Notes under the pieces: generated by a model | The model's input: only the letters and a program-made list of their open reading frames with translations | Told to the model about the DNA's origin: nothing | Databases searched by the model: none | Position numbers and translations under genes: made by a program | Part shown: one piece after another, positions 38,113-46,009 of the stretch | How the letters are laid out: each line of letters opens with the position of its first letter | How positions within the stretch are numbered: position 1 is the stretch's first letter | Assembly (NCBI RefSeq): GCF_008086205.1 | Contig: NZ_VSKK01000001.1 | Coordinates: forward strand, 1,178,001 to 1,242,000 | Source: Bizionia myxarmorum | GTDB lineage: Bacteria; Bacteroidota; Bacteroidia; Flavobacteriales; Flavobacteriaceae | Direction of reading: 5' to 3' | Length of the DNA: 64,000 nucleotides

Positions 38113-38955
38113 ATGTTCGAGCTTGAAGAAATACCGCTTTTTTATAAAGTTATGGCCATTTTTCTGGTAATGGCGCTTTCTACTCTCGTCATTTACGCTA
38201 TTGTAAATATGGTGGATACGGGCTATGTTTTAATAAAACGGAAACCTTTATACCGGTATTTGCTGCCACCTTCTAAAAAGTTACCCGCAAAGCAACAACA
38301 TCTTTTACAATCTCAATTCCGATTTTACCAACGTTTATCAGATAAACAAAAACTGGTTTTTAATCATCGGTTAGCTTACTTTATTAAATCTAAAACGTTT
38401 GTTACGCGCGATAATTTGGATCTCACTGATGAAATTATTGTCATGACATCCGCAACAGCGGTTATGCTCACCTTCGGCTTTCGCGATTATAAGTTGAAAA
38501 TGATTAGCCATATTATAGTCTATCCATCCGCTTTCTATTCAGAAACCAATGAAGAACATCATAAAGGTGAATACAATCCCAGATTAAAAGCGCTCGTTTT
38601 ATCGTGGGAACATTTTATGGAAGGCTATTCCAACTCCAATGATAATTTAAATTTAGGAATTCATGAATTTGCACACGCCATTCATTTTAATAGTTTAAGA
38701 AACCGCGATGTGAGTTCCATGATTTTCGCCGATTCTTTCAAAGAATTATCTGAAGTATTAGCTGCAGAACCTGAATTGCGCCAACGCTTATTAAATTCAG
38801 GATATATTAGAAATTATGCCTATACTAACCCCTACGAATTTGTAGCCGTTATTATTGAAAATTTTATTGAAACACCGACGGAGTTTCGGGCGCAATTTCC
38901 ACGCGTCTATGCTAAAACCAAACAAATGCTGAACTTCCACTTTGATGGCTATTAA
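38113..38955 (+). CDS. Zinc-dependent peptidase, MtfA family (M90)
   Basis: A 280-residue protein with one N-terminal helix (about 12-34) and an MtfA-like metallopeptidase domain. The zinc motif HEFAH is at 184-188 and a downstream glutamate region 'ELSEVLAAEPE' and 'NPYEFVAVIIENFIETP' matches the family end. E. coli MtfA is soluble and binds the Mlc repressor; this version is membrane-anchored and no Mlc/PTS gene is near, so the substrate is unknown. Confidence 0.88.
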   Translation: MFELEEIPLFYKVMAIFLVMALSTLVIYAIVNMVDTGYVLIKRKPLYRYLLPPSKKLPAKQQHLLQSQFRFYQRLSDKQKLVFNHRLAYFIKSKTFVTRDNLDLTDEIIVMTSATAVMLTFGFRDYKLKMISHIIVYPSAFYSETNEEHHKGEYNPRLKALVLSWEHFMEGYSNSNDNLNLGIHEFAHAIHFNSLRNRDVSSMIFADSFKELSEVLAAEPELRQRLLNSGYIRNYAYTNPYEFVAVIIENFIETPTEFRAQFPRVYAKTKQMLNFHFDGY

Positions 38956-39032
38956 TTTTTAAGCTGACTTATATCATACTTTTCATGGAGATTCTTGCGT
39001 ACTTTTAATATAGAAATTAAAAACCAAGACAG

Positions 39033-39452
39033 ATGAAAAAACGCACACCAGTTTCCGAAATTATGACTAAAACAGTCATTACATTAAATCACACGGATGA
39101 ATTAGAAACAGCTGAAAAAATCTTCAAAAGCAAAAAAATCCGTCACATTCCTGTTGTGAGTGGTAAAGAGATAAAAGGAATGTTAAGTTATACCGATTTA
39201 CTACGTATTAGTTTTGCAGATGCTGTTGATGAAGATGATGATTCTGTAGATACCGTTGTTTATAATATGTTTACTATTGAGCAGGTGATGGCCAAAAATT
39301 TAGTAAGTGTTCCATCAACTACAACCATAAAAGAAGTGGCTGAAATTTTAGCAGTTAAGGAATTCCACGCCTTACCAATTGTGGACGATAATGAACTAGT
39401 AGGAATTGTTACTACTACCGATTTAATTAACTATTTAATTGAACAATTTTAA
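39033..39452 (+). CDS. Protein with two CBS domains
   Basis: A 139-residue protein made of a CBS pair: the first from about residue 8 (IMTKTVITLNHTDEL) and the second from about 84 (VMAKNLVSVPSTTTI). Each ends in a 'GIV(T)TTDLI'-type strand. CBS pairs bind adenine nucleotides and usually regulate a partner; no partner domain is present here, so it probably acts as a free sensor subunit. It stands alone before a two-way terminator. Confidence 0.9.
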   Translation: MKKRTPVSEIMTKTVITLNHTDELETAEKIFKSKKIRHIPVVSGKEIKGMLSYTDLLRISFADAVDEDDDSVDTVVYNMFTIEQVMAKNLVSVPSTTTIKEVAEILAVKEFHALPIVDDNELVGIVTTTDLINYLIEQF

Positions 39453-39470
39453 CTAACTAAATTTAAAACG

Positions 39471-39498
39471 AAAAAAGCTCCGTGAGGAGCTTTTTTTT
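39471..39498. terminator. Bidirectional terminator between CBS gene and rpe
   Basis: AAAAAAGCTCC and GGAGCTTTTTT flank a GTGA loop. T runs are present on both strands, so it can end both the CBS-protein gene and the convergent rpe. Confidence 0.92.
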
Positions 39499-40159
39499 AT
39501 GAGTTGGCAAGTGCTTTTAGTTCTTTAATGGTTTCTGTAGGATTGTCACTTTTAAAAACGTGACTGCCGGCAACAAAAGCATCCGCTCCTGCTTCTACGA
39601 GTTGCTTGATGTTTTTATCGGTAACACCGCCATCAACTTCAATGCGCGTGTTTAAACCTTGGTCATCAATCATTTTACGTAATTTCTTAATACGATTGTA
39701 GGTAATGTTTTCAAACTTCTGACCACCAAAACCTGGATTTATAGACATTAATAGAACCATATAACATTTTGGTAAAATATCTTCTAGAACACTTACAGGC
39801 GTTGTTAAATTCAAAACAATTCCCGCTTTACAACCAGCATCTTCAATTTGAGATAAGGTGCGGTGTAAATGCACGGTAGATTCGTAATGAACAGTAATAA
39901 TATCGGCACCTACTTTAGCAAACTTTTCAATATAGCGCTCCGGTTTTTCAATCATTAAATGCACATCAAGCGGTTTGGTAGCGTACTTTTTAATAGCTTC
40001 AATGATTGGGAAACCATAAGAAATGTTTGGAACAAAATGTCCATCCATAACATCAATATGAAACCAGTCAGCATCACTATTGTTAACCATTTCAGTATCG
40101 CGCTGCAAGTTGCCAAAATCGGCAGCAAGCATGGAAGGTGCTATTAATTTAGAGTTCAT
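39497..40159 (-). CDS. rpe: Ribulose-phosphate 3-epimerase
   Basis: A 220-residue TIM-barrel enzyme that interconverts ribulose 5-phosphate and xylulose 5-phosphate in the pentose phosphate pathway. 'IAPSMLAADFGNL', the metal-binding 'WFHIDVMDGHFVPN', 'LDVHLMI', 'MSINPGFGGQ' and 'EVDGGV' are all typical. The frame extends to 40225, but the ATG at 40159 gives the normal N-terminus. A good -7 box lies 25 bp upstream. Confidence 0.95.
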   Translation of the reverse strand: MNSKLIAPSMLAADFGNLQRDTEMVNNSDADWFHIDVMDGHFVPNISYGFPIIEAIKKYATKPLDVHLMIEKPERYIEKFAKVGADIITVHYESTVHLHRTLSQIEDAGCKAGIVLNLTTPVSVLEDILPKCYMVLLMSINPGFGGQKFENITYNRIKKLRKMIDDQGLNTRIEVDGGVTDKNIKQLVEAGADAFVAGSHVFKSDNPTETIKELKALANS

Positions 40160-40183
40160 TGGTATGTTGTTTTGTTGTTTGGT

Positions 40184-40191
40184 CAAAGATA
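40184..40191 (-). promoter_or_regulatory. -7 element of rpe promoter
   Basis: TATCTTTG on the minus strand is an exact TAnnTTTG match, about 25 bp before the rpe start codon. No clear -33 element is seen. Confidence 0.45.
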
Positions 40192-40343
40192 AATAAAAAA
40201 TAAGTCTTCGACTTGTCCATTTCAAAGCTTCGTATAAATACTTGCAACAAGTTCTAATTAATCAAGATGGCGCTTATTGTCGAAAGTAGTATAAATATAG
40301 AAGTCTCTTGCCTGTGGAAAGAGGGAAGAAGGGAAGATAAAGT

Positions 40344-40362
40344 CCCTTCCCCTTGGGAAGGG
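40344..40362. repeat. Pyrimidine/purine hairpin, REP-like
   Basis: CCCTTCC and GGAAGGG surround a five-base loop, followed by GATTCAGGGATGG. Similar CCTT..AAGG..GGGATGG wording recurs between genes in many Bacteroidetes genomes as I recall them, so it is likely a dispersed intergenic repeat. The gene-free stretch 40192-40567 otherwise holds only the two structures listed next. Confidence 0.5.
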
Positions 40363-40380
40363 ATTCAGGGATGGAATAAA

Positions 40381-40419
40381 ATGAATGAACCCACGGTAAT
40401 CAGCCGTGGGTTCTTTCAT
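40381..40419. terminator. Long hairpin, possible terminator or repeat
   Basis: ATGAATGAACCCACGG pairs with CCGTGGGTTCTTTCAT (16 bp, one mismatch) around a seven-base loop. No long T run follows on either strand, so termination is uncertain. Confidence 0.5.
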
Positions 40420-40423
40420 CAAT

Positions 40424-40488
40424 CAAAAAACGAACAGTTATGCTACCCGCCTAAACGGGTATCTTACCGAAGTAAGCATATACTGTTA
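40424..40488 (-). ncRNA. Three-way-junction RNA structure downstream of rpoD
   Basis: Read on the minus strand, an outer stem (AACAGT..TATGC with GCATAACTGTT, one bulge) encloses two hairpins: CTTAC-TTCG-GTAAG, a C(UUCG)G tetraloop, and ACCCG-TTTAGG-CGGGT. Directly after the outer stem comes CGTTTTTTG. It starts 80 bp after the rpoD stop. It may simply be an elaborate rpoD terminator, or a stable 3'-UTR-derived RNA. Confidence 0.5.
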
Positions 40489-40567
40489 GTTACTGTAAAA
40501 TTTCAAAAGTTAAAATTCCAAATAGCAACTTCTTGGTATTTGGGTTTTTTAACTTGAAATCTAAAAC

Positions 40568-41431
40568 TTATCCTAAATAAGTTTTTAATATTTTACTTCT
40601 AGACGTATGTTTCAACCTACGAATAGCTTTTTCTTTAATTTGTCTTACACGTTCTCTAGTCAGGTCAAAGGTTTCGCCAATTTCCTCTAAAGTCATTGGG
40701 TGTTGGTTTCCTAAACCGAAATATAAACGAATAACATCTGCTTCACGAGGTGTTAAAGTTTCCAAAGCACGTTCAATTTCCGTACGTAACGATTCTTGTA
40801 ATAATTCGCGATCTGGATTTGGTGATTCACCTGAATTTAATACATCATATAAGTTAGAATCTTCACCTTCAACTAAAGGCGCATCCATACTTACGTGACG
40901 ACCTGAATTTTTCATAGACTCCTTAACATCGTTAATAGTCATGTCCAATTCCTTGGCAATTTCCTCTGCACTTGGCGGACGCTCATGCGCTTGCTCCAAG
41001 AAAGCAAAAGTTTTATTAATCTTGTTAATTGATCCAATTTTGTTTAACGGTAAACGCACAATACGCGATTGTTCCGCTAAAGCTTGAAGGATAGATTGAC
41101 GAATCCACCATACAGCATAAGAAATAAACTTAAATCCACGAGTTTCATCAAAACGTTGAGCCGCTTTAATAAGGCCTAAATTTCCTTCGTTAATTAAATC
41201 TGGTAAAGTTAAACCTTGGTTCTGGTATTGCTTAGCTACCGATACTACGAAACGTAAGTTAGCTTTCGTCAACTTTTCTAAAGCCAACTGATCACCCGCT
41301 TTTATGCGCTGTGCTAATTCTACTTCTTCGTCTGCGGTAATTAAGTCAACTTTTCCTATTTCTTGAAGATATTTGTCTAACGAAGCAGTTTCCCTGTTGG
41401 TAACCTGCTTGGTAATTTTAAGTTGTCTCAT
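40568..41431 (-). CDS. rpoD: Primary RNA polymerase sigma factor RpoD/SigA
   Basis: A 287-residue sigma-70 factor. Region 1.2 ([14 protein letters not shown]), region 2 ([17 protein letters not shown], then [21 protein letters not shown], the -10 binding segment), region 3 and region 4 ([27 protein letters not shown], the -35 binding helix-turn-helix) are complete. Region 1.1 is absent, as is normal for the short primary sigma of Bacteroidetes, which reads the TAnnTTTG promoters found here. It is transcribed alone. Confidence 0.95.
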   Translation of the reverse strand: MRQLKITKQVTNRETASLDKYLQEIGKVDLITADEEVELAQRIKAGDQLALEKLTKANLRFVVSVAKQYQNQGLTLPDLINEGNLGLIKAAQRFDETRGFKFISYAVWWIRQSILQALAEQSRIVRLPLNKIGSINKINKTFAFLEQAHERPPSAEEIAKELDMTINDVKESMKNSGRHVSMDAPLVEGEDSNLYDVLNSGESPNPDRELLQESLRTEIERALETLTPREADVIRLYFGLGNQHPMTLEEIGETFDLTRERVRQIKEKAIRRLKHTSRSKILKTYLG

Positions 41432-41595
41432 GTACGTTCTTTCTCTGATTAGATTATGTGAACAAGGTGTTCTATATAGTTATACGTAAGCATACTAGAT
41501 TTTGTTACAAAAAACTTTAAGTATTTTTAGGGGCGTTCCTTTTTACGCTTAAAATGAATTCGTTACACTTTAAATTATTTTGAAATACGTAAAAA

Positions 41596-41700
41596 GTCGG
41601 GCTTTACGCTAAATCTTTTTTAGTCGTTTTAGGAGTTTCGGAGAGCGTCGGAAGGTATATAGAACTCCTAAAAAAGGATGCCGCTGCAATCCCTAACGCA
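41596..41700. repeat. Dispersed REP-like palindromic element
   Basis: The 385-bp gap between rpoD and the next gene holds one recognisable element. Its left arm GTCGGGCTTTACGCTAAATC runs into TTTTTT, its right arm AAAAAAGGATGCCGC continues to CAATCCCTAACGC, and an inner stem TAGGAGTT (41630-41637) pairs with AACTCCTA (41663-41670). From memory, near-identical 'CGTTAGGGAT...GCATCC' elements are scattered between genes in many flavobacterial genomes; I cannot search to confirm. Confidence 0.6.
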
Positions 41701-41816
41701 GAACAAAAAACGAACAATAATTTATTAATCGCACAATATTTAAGCCCAACGCAACCTTTTTGTTATATATGTATCTTTAAGTATAAAACCATCACGAAAA
41801 ACACTAACCAACACGT

Positions 41817-42782
41817 ATGAAAAGATTCCTTTTCGCCTTAAGCATGTGCTTTTTATTCACATCATGTGCTACCATTTTAAAAAAGAAAACTTATAATTTG
41901 CACATTTTATCCAACGAGTCGAATGCCAAACTTAAAGTGTATGATAGCATCTATAATCTTCCCAATAAAATAAAAGTGACTAGATCTAAACACGATTTAG
42001 ATTTAACACTGATAAGAGATAGTTTAGATGTGCATTACGTTATAAAAACGTCACCCAATCCTACTTTTCTTTATTTGAACTTAATTGGAGCACACTTTGC
42101 ACCTTTAAATTATGCGGTTGATTTTACTAATGAAAAGCGTTTTTATTATGGTAAAGAGGTTTATTTAAACACCAATGATACTTTGCGCATTATCGTGCCA
42201 CCAGCCACTAAATATTATACCGATTTTTTTGCGGAAACCTATCCTAAAAATAAGAATGCTATTAATTTAGTAGCGTCTTTACCTTACGTTAACGCGTTTT
42301 ATTTGAAACCTCAAGGTTTTGGCACCAAATCTAATGTTGGTTTTTTCGGAATTTCTGCAGGAATAGAATATTTCTACGAACCTAAAAAATATGTAAGTTT
42401 TAAAGTTTCTGCATCTACTGATTTGTTTGTTCCTTTCCCCGCACCAGTTGACTATGATGGCGAATATGAAACCATGGGTAGTTTCAATTTTGCATTGACA
42501 GATAATATCAAAATCAATCGATTTTCCATTGGTTATGGATTAAATTATGCTTTTAATACCTATAATTTTATGGATAATTCAGACTATGAAAACGAAATAA
42601 AAATTACCAGAAAAAGTCAAAGCTTCGGACTTTCTACGGATGTATACTTTCAATTTGGAAGATACTTTTTTGTTGGAGTAGTTTATAAGCCAAGCTTATA
42701 TCAAATACAGCCCAAATCTGAATTTACATATGAACATCTCGTCAGTTTAGATTTCGCATTCAAATTTCCGGTACGAAAATAA
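41817..42782 (+). CDS. Putative outer-membrane-associated lipoprotein, unknown function
   Basis: A 321-residue protein with a lipoprotein signal (lipobox FTSC, Cys18). The first part 'YNLHILSNESNAKLKVYD' resembles a PEGA-like small beta domain; the second part (about 150-321) has alternating aromatic strands such as 'FFGISAGIEYFYEPKKYVSFKVSAS' pieces, suggesting an eight-strand-like beta-barrel or sandwich. No family name can be given with confidence. It stands alone, with the REP-like element upstream and the satellite region downstream. Confidence 0.75.
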   Translation: MKRFLFALSMCFLFTSCATILKKKTYNLHILSNESNAKLKVYDSIYNLPNKIKVTRSKHDLDLTLIRDSLDVHYVIKTSPNPTFLYLNLIGAHFAPLNYAVDFTNEKRFYYGKEVYLNTNDTLRIIVPPATKYYTDFFAETYPKNKNAINLVASLPYVNAFYLKPQGFGTKSNVGFFGISAGIEYFYEPKKYVSFKVSASTDLFVPFPAPVDYDGEYETMGSFNFALTDNIKINRFSIGYGLNYAFNTYNFMDNSDYENEIKITRKSQSFGLSTDVYFQFGRYFFVGVVYKPSLYQIQPKSEFTYEHLVSLDFAFKFPVRK

Positions 42783-43109
42783 AAAAATTTCCATTTTGAA
42801 ATTAAAAAACGGCATTTGTTGCATGAAAGTTGCGCCTTCGTTCTTGTATTTCGCAATAATGAGCGTTAATAACGGTATGTAATAAACTATTTGTTCACAC
42901 TTTTTCTAATGCTAAATCAGGATTAAAATATTAGAATATTTACAGACGTACTTTGGTGAAAAATTAAATCAATTTCACTTACCTGCCTGTCGGTAGACAG
43001 GTTTTTTACCACAGTACTTTGTTGCCAACAGGCTTTTTTTTCCGTTCTGCTTTTAATCAGATGAACGTTTTGAGTTTTGTTCGGTAAAGTTTTTGACAGT
43101 ATTATAAGT
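42783..43109. other. Gene-free spacer with one terminator-like hairpin
   Basis: AT-rich sequence without an ORF on either strand. It contains a small AATTTC/GAAATT stem just after the lipoprotein gene (42786-42803) and the terminator-like hairpin at 42986. I see nothing else of note before the tandem array begins. Confidence 0.6.
42986..43007 (+). terminator. Terminator-like hairpin CCTGTC-GGTA-GACAGG
   Basis: A six-base perfect stem with a four-base loop followed by six Ts. The wording 'CCTGCCTGTCGGTAGACAGG' recurs in Bacteroidetes intergenic DNA, so it may be part of a repeat family. Confidence 0.6.
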
Positions 43110-43634
43110 TCGGATGCGAGAATTGACTAATCGGATGCGAGAATTGTTAATGCGGAAGCGAGAATATAAAGTGCGGATGTAAGAATTGTTAAAGTGGATG
43201 CAAGATTTGTTAATGCGGAAGCGAGAGTATAAAGTGCGGATACAAGAAATGTTAAGGCGGATGCAAGAATTGTTAATGCGGAAGCGAGAGTATAAAGTGC
43301 GGATGCAAGAAATGTTGAAGCGGATGCAAGAATTGTTAATGCGGAATTGAAAATATAAAGTGCGGACGCGAGTAGTGTTAAAGCGGACGCTATAATTTAA
43401 AATGAAGTCGCAAGAATATAAAGTTAAGTTGCTCCAATCTAAAACGAAGTTGCTATTATTCTAATTGAAGTCAAGAGATTTCTTTTGGCAGTAGCTATAA
43501 TTCTGAATGCAGTAACGATATTTCTTTCGGCAGTTAAGAGATTTCTTTTGGCAGTAGCTATAATTCTAAATGCAGTAACGGTATTTCTTTAGGCAGTTGA
43601 GAGATTTCTTTCGGAAGTAATTCATTTTCAAAAT
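43110..43634. repeat. Tandem array of 25 degenerate 21-bp units
   Basis: Cutting from 43110 every 21 bases gives 25 units with no insertion or deletion. Units 1-14 follow a GCGGATGCAAGAATTGTTAAT-like consensus (first base to AAT); units 15-25 drift to GCAGTAGCTATAATTCTAAAT-like text. Units 2-13 form four copies of a 63-bp A-B-C triplet, and units 18-23 two copies of a second triplet. No continuous reading frame spans it. It is not a CRISPR: there are no spacers. Confidence 0.93.
43198..43350 (+). other. Short 50-codon heptad ORF inside the satellite
   Basis: From ATG at 43198 to TGA at 43348 the frame reads seven-residue repeats (RMQELLM, RKREYKV, RMQEMLK), because 21 bp is seven codons. There is no clear ribosome-binding site, and any repeat of this period would give a heptad peptide, so this is listed as an observation rather than as a gene. 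Confidence 0.2.
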
Positions 43635-43710
43635 TGGCTTGACTTATTTCTTAATTTACTCGCCTTTATCAATTCGTTTTTTAATCGTCGTGCGGTTTGT
43701 TTTTCGGCTT

Positions 43711-43850
43711 GTTGGCAACGGTTTGCGTGTATGGGAAGTAGCGGATTTAAAAGTATTTCAATTTCAGTTTGGCACCGACTTTTATTAATAGTACTGACCT
43801 TTGAATTAACACTGTAACCGCTATTTCTTATACACGCTGTTAGCGGTAGG
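43711..43850. repeat. attC-like imperfect palindrome beside cassette-like gene A
   Basis: Arms GCGTGTATGGGAAGTAGCGG (43725-43744) and CCGCTATTTCTTATACACGC (43818-43837) are inverted repeats with 17 of 20 matches, enclosed by GGCAACGG on the left and GTTAGCGGTAGG on the right. Size (about 140 bp) and layout resemble an integron attC site. The adjoining gene is bounded on its other side by CTTACTGCCAAC, the near-complement of the right core. Confidence 0.5.
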
Positions 43851-43874
43851 TATTGTTAATCATTTGCTACGTAT

Positions 43875-44444
43875 TCAATACTCACCCGCTTCAATCCATT
43901 CTTCAGAATGCGCATTTTTAAGTCGAGTCAGTCGAAAGTTCAAAAAGTCTTTCGTTGTATATTCTAAATTATATGTTAGAATATCCGGACTAGGTTCGTA
44001 AGGGCGAGGGTTGTATGATTTAACATTTACTCTGATTAAGTAAGAATTATCAGCTAATTTTCCTTTTACGGCTGGAAGTGTCCATAATTCTCTTCCATAA
44101 ATAAATCTAGATTTTTCAGGTACATAACTATTTAATTTTGTTAAGAAATCATCACCTTTTGGTAAGGCTTCTACTGCCTTTATTGAATCATTTTTTATAA
44201 GGAACATACTATTCAAAAGAAATCGCCCGTCCATTAGTGACCAAGCTATTACTTCTCCTGGAATATATTCGTAAAGGTCCGGTTTTTCTTCTAAATGCTC
44301 TATTGATTTTTGGAATTCTAATAAAACCTTTTCAGCATAATTTTCAGGTTTGAATTTCTTTTGCAATTCTTCTACTGTATAAGGCTGAGCATTGGAAATT
44401 GTCCAAATAGAAATAAAGCATAAGAAGGTAAATATTTTGTTCAT
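43875..44444 (-). CDS. Secreted protein of unknown function (cassette-like gene A)
   Basis: A 189-residue protein with a signal peptide (about 1-19, ending SNAQ). The mature chain is mixed alpha/beta by eye, with many aromatic residues and a 'SYNPRPYEPSPDIL' stretch; no motif or family is recognised. The gene lies alone between two complementary core motifs (GTTAGCGGTAGG at 43839 and CTTACTGCCAAC at 44485), beside a long palindrome. This looks like a mobile single-gene cassette, which would explain its position between the satellite array and proA. Function cannot be inferred. Confidence 0.7.
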   Translation of the reverse strand: MNKIFTFLCFISIWTISNAQPYTVEELQKKFKPENYAEKVLLEFQKSIEHLEEKPDLYEYIPGEVIAWSLMDGRFLLNSMFLIKNDSIKAVEALPKGDDFLTKLNSYVPEKSRFIYGRELWTLPAVKGKLADNSYLIRVNVKSYNPRPYEPSPDILTYNLEYTTKDFLNFRLTRLKNAHSEEWIEAGEY

Positions 44445-44490
44445 ACAAATATAAGGTTATTAATTTTTTTAGTTTTTTTGTTCACTTACT

Positions 44491-44546
44491 GCCAACTCGT
44501 TATATAATAATTTTTATTGTTGATATCCCGGAAATAAGTCATGATA
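44491..44546. repeat. 56-bp cassette-arm repeat, copy 1
   Basis: This copy matches 51025-51080 at 49 of 56 positions with no gap. It begins with the core GCCAACTCGTTATATAA and contains ATATCCCG. It lies upstream of gene A. A partial third version (TTATCCCGTAAATATAA) follows at 44568. The rest of the gap to 44740 shows no gene. Confidence 0.75.
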
Positions 44547-44740
44547 AGTAACTATTTTTGTTGTTGTTATCCCGTAAATATAATTTATTTATGGCAGCAT
44601 CCAAAAACTACTTTTTTCTGTAAACCTTCTCTAATTACAGGTGCATATATTATAATGGTTTCTGGTCTAATATGTCCATGACTCCCTTTAAAAGCGTTCT
44701 TGATACTTGCCTATAAAAATCGCGACACTCTAAATGACGC

Positions 44741-44777
44741 AAAAAAAAACGGCATCAGTTTAAAACCAATGCCGTTT
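44741..44777 (-). terminator. Rho-independent terminator of proCBA operon
   Basis: On the minus strand AAACGGCAT pairs with ATGCCGTTT and runs into nine Ts. Confidence 0.9.
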
Positions 44778-44798
44778 GTAAATATCTTTTAATACTAT

Positions 44799-45998
44799 TT
44801 AAACACGTACATGACCATCGCCAAATACATAATATTTATTCGTTACCAATTGCTTTAAGCCTAATGGTCCGCGGTGGTGTAACTTATCTGTACTAATAGC
44901 TAATTCAGCACCAACACCCATTTGTCCACCGTCTGTAAAGCGGGTAGAGGCATTGTGGTAAACCGCAGCACTGTCTATTTGCTGCATAAACGTAGCGGCT
45001 TCGTTTTTATCTTCCGTCATAATAACCGAGGAATGTCCGCCGGAATAGGTGTTAATTATGCTTATAGCTTCATCTAGTCCATCCACTTCTCCAATTAGGA
45101 TTTTCATGGCTAGAAATTCTTCATACCAGGTATCTTCATTCGGAATTTGAGTTTCATTGGTTAGAATCGCGCCGATTTTTTTATCAACTACCAATTCAAC
45201 ACCAACATGTTTTAAGGTTTTTTGAAGTTCATTAACTTTAGCTTCATAATTGAAAATGTTTTTGTCAATCAATACTTTATCTAAAGCATTGCAACCCGAA
45301 ATTTTATCTGTTTTCGCATTGATAATCACTTTAACAGCTTTTTCCCAATCGGCATTTTTAGAAACATATAAAAAGTTGTTTCCACGACCTGAAATTAGAA
45401 CGGCACAGGTGGCGTGATCTTTAACGAACTTAATTAAACGTTCGCCACCACGAGGAACGATTAAATCTATTTTTTCCGGCGGATTTCTTAAAAACTCCTG
45501 TGTTTCTTCACGCTTTAAATGCAACAGCTTAATCCAGTCTTTAGATAGTCCGTTTTCCGCTAAGGCTTCATGCCATAATTTTTCTAAAATAAGATTACTA
45601 TGAATAGCTTCTTTTCCACCTTTCAATAAAATTTTGTTGTTGGCTTTAAAGGCTAAAACAGCAGCTTCAATGGTGACATCTGGTCTGGATTCATAAATAA
45701 TCATGATGGTTCCAAAAGGTGCCGTTTTATTGGTTATTTGTAAACCTGTGTCCAATGTCATATCCGAAATAGTTTTACCAACTGGATCTTCTTGATCGCG
45801 AACTTCTTTAATAGCCTGAATCATACCATCAACTTTGGCAGAGTTCACAACTAAACGGTCGTATAAGGCTTGATCTTCTTTATCAAAAGCATCTAAATCT
45901 TGTTTGTTTGCTTTTATAATGTTATCCCGTTCTCTATCAATAAGTGTAATCATTGAATTTAAAACGTCATTTTTTTTATCTGTATGTAATAATTCCAT
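44799..45998 (-). CDS. proA: Glutamate-5-semialdehyde dehydrogenase
   Basis: A 399-residue gamma-glutamyl-phosphate reductase, second step of proline synthesis. 'APFGTIMIIYESRPDVTIEAA' style text (about 94-114), 'LIVPRGGERLIKF' and the region with the catalytic Cys, 'DKISGCNALDKVLI' (about 234-247), are typical. It is the last gene of a proC-proB-proA operon, starting 11 bp after proB. Confidence 0.95.
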   Translation of the reverse strand: MELLHTDKKNDVLNSMITLIDRERDNIIKANKQDLDAFDKEDQALYDRLVVNSAKVDGMIQAIKEVRDQEDPVGKTISDMTLDTGLQITNKTAPFGTIMIIYESRPDVTIEAAVLAFKANNKILLKGGKEAIHSNLILEKLWHEALAENGLSKDWIKLLHLKREETQEFLRNPPEKIDLIVPRGGERLIKFVKDHATCAVLISGRGNNFLYVSKNADWEKAVKVIINAKTDKISGCNALDKVLIDKNIFNYEAKVNELQKTLKHVGVELVVDKKIGAILTNETQIPNEDTWYEEFLAMKILIGEVDGLDEAISIINTYSGGHSSVIMTEDKNEAATFMQQIDSAAVYHNASTRFTDGGQMGVGAELAISTDKLHHRGPLGLKQLVTNKYYVFGDGHVRV

Positions 45999-46009
45999 GT
46001 GTTTTGTTT

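Noticed and set aside
40267-40557. A 96-codon open frame on the plus strand
   Set aside because: It runs straight through the hairpins between rpe and rpoD, has no coding character and no ribosome-binding site.
41750-41785. Promoter TTTTTG...TATCTTTA before the lipoprotein gene
   Set aside because: The two elements are only 10 bp apart, too close for the Bacteroidetes -33/-7 pair, although the -7 part alone might work.
43110-43634. CRISPR array
   Set aside because: The 21-bp units abut directly with no spacers, and no cas gene is in the window.
43110-43634. A single decayed repeat-protein gene read through all 25 units
   Set aside because: All three plus-strand frames and the best minus-strand frame contain several stops; only short open pieces remain, so a former gene is possible but unsupported.
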